A DNA stretch of 6,345 bases. It comes from an uncultured Oscillospiraceae bacterium. Lineage in GTDB: Bacteria > Bacillota > Clostridia > Oscillospirales > Oscillospiraceae. The notes below the pieces were generated by a model. The model saw only the letters and a program-made list of their open reading frames with translations, did not search any database and was not told the DNA's origin. A program made the translations under genes and the position numbers. Below are positions 4,035 through 6,345 of the stretch, in pieces; position 1 is the stretch's first letter; every line of letters starts with the position of its first letter. The stretch covers positions 1-6,345 of the forward strand of contig CAAERF010000207.1 of NCBI GenBank assembly GCA_900758315.1, in the 5' to 3' direction.

Positions 4035-6065
4035 TTGGCAGGAGTGCATGAAGATTTCGGTGAAAAGATCGGCGGTGCGAAAAAAGACCTGTGGAAAGAC
4101 CGCGGGCTGTATGCGGATGATCTGGAAGCCATGAATGAGCGCGAAGCCGAAAAATTTGTGAAAAAGGATAATGTCTGGAAAAAGCCGGACTATGCAGTCA
4201 TGCTGGAGGAAGGGATTCCTCTTGGCGTGGTCTATTTTATCAAAAAAGCGAGGGACGGCTTAAACGCTTCCCCTCAGTATTACCGCACGGATGACACCCC
4301 GGAAAAACGGACCGCGAGACAAAAGGAATATATAAAAACAGTCCGGGAATTGCAGACAGTGCTTTCAGATGTCCGTACTGTGGAGGATGCTGCGAAAGCC
4401 TATGACCGCTTTTTCGTTGACAATGGATATTTAGAAAAAGTACAGGGCTGGGGCTGGGGAAGCGGAATCCACTACCGGGCAACGAAAAAGGGTCAGGACA
4501 ATCCCGTGATCACAAACAAATTGTCCAATACCATGCTGATTCGCTCGGCTGAATATTTTGAGCGCAACTTTACTCAGAAAGCAAAAAAGGAACAGTTTTG
4601 TGTTTCCAAAGAGCAGAAAATACCGAAAGGTTATGCGATCCACTTCAACGACGGGAAACATACCTATTCTAAAAATGAGGACTGGAACCCCGGTACCTAC
4701 TATGTGACAAAAGGCTATTCGATCCTGCGGACCAATTTTGAGACCAAAGAAGCTGCCCTGAAATGGGTGCAGGAACTTGCCAAAGGCAGGAACAAAAACG
4801 GAAAGATCCGGTTTGTCCCTCCCCAGCTCGCCCATGTCAAACGTACCGGGCCGGATTACCGGAATGGTGTGGAGATCACCGGACAGCATTATCTTGATAC
4901 ATTTGGGTTCCGCGGCGGCGAGTTTGGAAACTGGATGAACCAGAACGACCGTCAGACCTCCCTTAACATGGGATTTGAAGCACTAAAGGATCTGGCGTCA
5001 GCCCTTAAGATCAGCGATAAAGATATTGCTTATCAGGGTACGCTTGCTATCGCTTTTGGTGCAAGAGGCAGCGGCAATGCTGCGGCTCATTATGAACCTT
5101 TGCGTACAGTCATCAATCTTACGAAAATGCACGGGGCCGGTTCCCTGGCACATGAATGGTGGCATGGACTTGACGATTATCTTGGTACAAAGATGGGCAC
5201 AAAAGGTATGCTGTCAGAACAGCCCCGCCTCTATGCGCCGTTCCAAAAACTCATTGACACCATGAAGTATAAACCGGAAACACCGGAACAGGCAGCAAAG
5301 CGCACGGAAGCACAAACAGAACGCACCCGGAAAAATGCGGCAAGCTGGCTGGATTCCTCGGTTCTTGCCTCTCTGAAACGGTATGGCAATAAGGAACAGA
5401 TGGAAACCTACGCAGTCTTGCGGGAAGCATTTTTGTCCGGCGAACCCGGCTCTGTGGAACAGATCAGCGCATTTAAGAAGAATGTTACCGGCCGGGTAAT
5501 TCCCAAAAGTGAACGGGAACGGCTGGAAATTTTTGAGCGTATGCTTTCCGGGATGCAGGCGCAGGAAGCTCCGCAGATTGGACGGACGGAAACTGATTTT
5601 TACCGTAATTCGGTACGCATGGGAAAAGAATGTGAAAAAGACGGCGGTTATTGGGACAGCAATGTGGAAATGACAGCCAGAGCCTTTGCCTGTTATATCA
5701 AGGACAAACTGCCCTACACATCGGATTATCTGGCAGGCCATGCCGACTGTGCCCTTACCCTGGTTTCCGGTAAAGACGGAGAAATGGAGGTATTGAAAGC
5801 CTTCCCTGTGGGGGAAGAACGCCGTGCGATCAACGCTGTTTTTGACGAGATCATTCAGGATTTGAAACGGGAACAGCTATTGACCCATGCCGATGTAACG
5901 TTTCCCCTCTCTGTTTCTGAACTTCGTGAGGCAGCGGACGGTCAGCTATCCATGTTCGGCGTCGGCCGTCCTTCCGTGATGGATCAGCTTGCGGCAAACA
6001 GACCGGCAGATAAAAAATCACCGGCACAGACGGTTTCCAGAAAAAACCATGAGCCGGAAATATAG
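4035..6065 (+). CDS. LPD1 domain polyvalent protein with zincin-like HEWWH motif
   Basis: This 676-residue protein starts at TTG 4035 (MAGVHEDFGEKIGGAKKDLW), the typical N-terminus of LPD1 (large polyvalent protein-associated domain 1) proteins in Clostridia elements. The N-terminal third has alpha-helical segments including GIPLGVVYFIKKARDGL. The LPD1 core (about 285-390) shows FGFRGGEFGNWMNQNDRQTS, then AFGARGSGNAAAHYEP (340-355), then GAGSLAHEWWHGLDDYLG with His373, Glu374 and His377. A downstream VEMTARAFACYIKDKL places Glu545 as a candidate third metal ligand, which together resemble a zincin metallopeptidase site. Between them lies a Lys/Glu-rich helical insertion (about 410-520). Near the end, GQLSMF (636-641) matches a sliding-clamp binding pattern, followed by a disordered tail. 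Polyvalent proteins of phages and conjugative elements are thought to enter or act early in the recipient to protect or establish the DNA; peptidase activity here is inference. The next gene starts 18 nt after the stop. Confidence 0.85.
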   Translation: MAGVHEDFGEKIGGAKKDLWKDRGLYADDLEAMNEREAEKFVKKDNVWKKPDYAVMLEEGIPLGVVYFIKKARDGLNASPQYYRTDDTPEKRTARQKEYIKTVRELQTVLSDVRTVEDAAKAYDRFFVDNGYLEKVQGWGWGSGIHYRATKKGQDNPVITNKLSNTMLIRSAEYFERNFTQKAKKEQFCVSKEQKIPKGYAIHFNDGKHTYSKNEDWNPGTYYVTKGYSILRTNFETKEAALKWVQELAKGRNKNGKIRFVPPQLAHVKRTGPDYRNGVEITGQHYLDTFGFRGGEFGNWMNQNDRQTSLNMGFEALKDLASALKISDKDIAYQGTLAIAFGARGSGNAAAHYEPLRTVINLTKMHGAGSLAHEWWHGLDDYLGTKMGTKGMLSEQPRLYAPFQKLIDTMKYKPETPEQAAKRTEAQTERTRKNAASWLDSSVLASLKRYGNKEQMETYAVLREAFLSGEPGSVEQISAFKKNVTGRVIPKSERERLEIFERMLSGMQAQEAPQIGRTETDFYRNSVRMGKECEKDGGYWDSNVEMTARAFACYIKDKLPYTSDYLAGHADCALTLVSGKDGEMEVLKAFPVGEERRAINAVFDEIIQDLKREQLLTHADVTFPLSVSELREAADGQLSMFGVGRPSVMDQLAANRPADKKSPAQTVSRKNHEPEI

Positions 6066-6066
6066 C

Positions 6067-6074
6067 AGGAGGTG
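6067..6074 (+). promoter_or_regulatory. Ribosome binding site for the last, truncated gene
   Basis: AGGAGGTG ends 9 nt before TTG 6084. An in-frame GTG at 6072 overlaps this site and so is an unlikely start. Confidence 0.6.
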
Positions 6075-6083
6075 AACAGCATT

Positions 6084-6345
6084 TTGGAAGAAAACAGGGA
6101 TTACCATGCCTACCGGTATGGCGACCACTTGACGCCGGGATCAGAGCTTAAAATTGAGCACAGCGTAGTTTGTGAAAATGTGGATATTTCTACACTGATC
6201 ACAATGGGAACAGATAGCCTGGAAGCCATGCGCCAGGGAAGTATCGACGGGGAGCAGAAAGCCTATGAAATCGTGGTGGCTGCCGCAAAACAGTGGGAAC
6301 AGCAGGCAGCGGCAACACAGACGATCAACCGGGCTTTGGAATATC
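6084..6345 (+). CDS. Unassigned ICE protein, 3' truncated by window edge
   Basis: The frame opens at TTG 6084 and stays open to the last base, giving 87 residues: MEENRDYHAYRYGDHLTPGS, then KIEHSVVCENVDISTLITMG, then a helical stretch rich in Ala and Gln (VVAAAKQWEQQAAATQTINRA in part). The strong upstream ribosome binding site and 18-nt gap from the LPD1 stop support a real, co-transcribed gene. It is too short a fragment to assign to a family and I recognise none. It is the third gene in a row with a TTG start. Confidence 0.65.
   Translation, partial: MEENRDYHAYRYGDHLTPGSELKIEHSVVCENVDISTLITMGTDSLEAMRQGSIDGEQKAYEIVVAAAKQWEQQAAATQTINRALEY

Noticed and set aside
4431..4889. 152-codon open frame on the - strand
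   Set aside because: It lies entirely inside the LPD1 gene with no independent support.
5214..5741. 175-codon open frame on the - strand
   Set aside because: It is a shadow of the LPD1 gene, with Phe/Cys/His-rich sequence typical of antisense reading and no start context.
1..6345. CRISPR array, tRNA, rRNA, insertion sequence or attachment site
   Set aside because: I saw no spaced direct repeats, cloverleaf-like sequence, transposase or terminal inverted repeats.

Overview
The window looks like an internal stretch of a conjugative element (ICE) of the Tn1549/CTn type found in gut Clostridia (Lachnospiraceae/Oscillospiraceae). This rests on recognisable cargo families (DUF6017 replication initiator, DUF3991-TOPRIM, DUF6674, LPD1 polyvalent protein), strong AGGAGG-type ribosome binding sites, balanced base composition and tightly packed same-strand genes. 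No integrase, relaxase, coupling protein, attachment site or element end is visible, so the ICE assignment is by family and gene order.

Layout, all on the + strand. At 3-686 lies the 3' part of a replication initiator, with a winged-helix remnant, a pentapeptide-repeat linker and a C-terminal DUF6017 domain. A short intrinsic terminator overlaps its stop codon. A 12-codon upstream ORF (738-776) then overlaps the start of a 326-residue DUF3991-TOPRIM protein (764-1744). Next come a 74-residue conserved-looking protein (1758-1982), a 93-residue HTH regulator resembling MqsA/HigA-type antitoxin DNA-binding domains (2015-2296), a coiled-coil DUF6674 protein (2300-3070), an unassigned 300-residue protein (3102-4004), a 676-residue LPD1 protein with a zincin-like HEWWH motif and a C-terminal clamp-type QLSMF motif (4035-6065), and the 5' end of another unassigned gene (6084 to the window edge). 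Gaps after the first gene are 3 to 77 nt and I see no convincing promoter inside the cluster, so it probably forms one transcription unit read through or downstream of the initiator gene.

How the genes may work together: the initiator would start element replication. The TOPRIM protein has a DnaG-like layout without zinc cysteines and probably handles DNA ends or primers. The LPD1 protein is of the polyvalent class that phages and conjugative elements are thought to use during DNA entry or early establishment. The HTH protein is the best candidate for a local regulator. The most interesting points are the start codon of the TOPRIM gene sitting in the loop of a GC hairpin overlapped by the upstream ORF, the intact HExxH plus distal glutamate of the LPD1 protein, and three successive genes that start with TTG behind strong Shine-Dalgarno sequences. 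There is no gene-free stretch above 300 bases; the longest is the 77 nt between the first two main genes.
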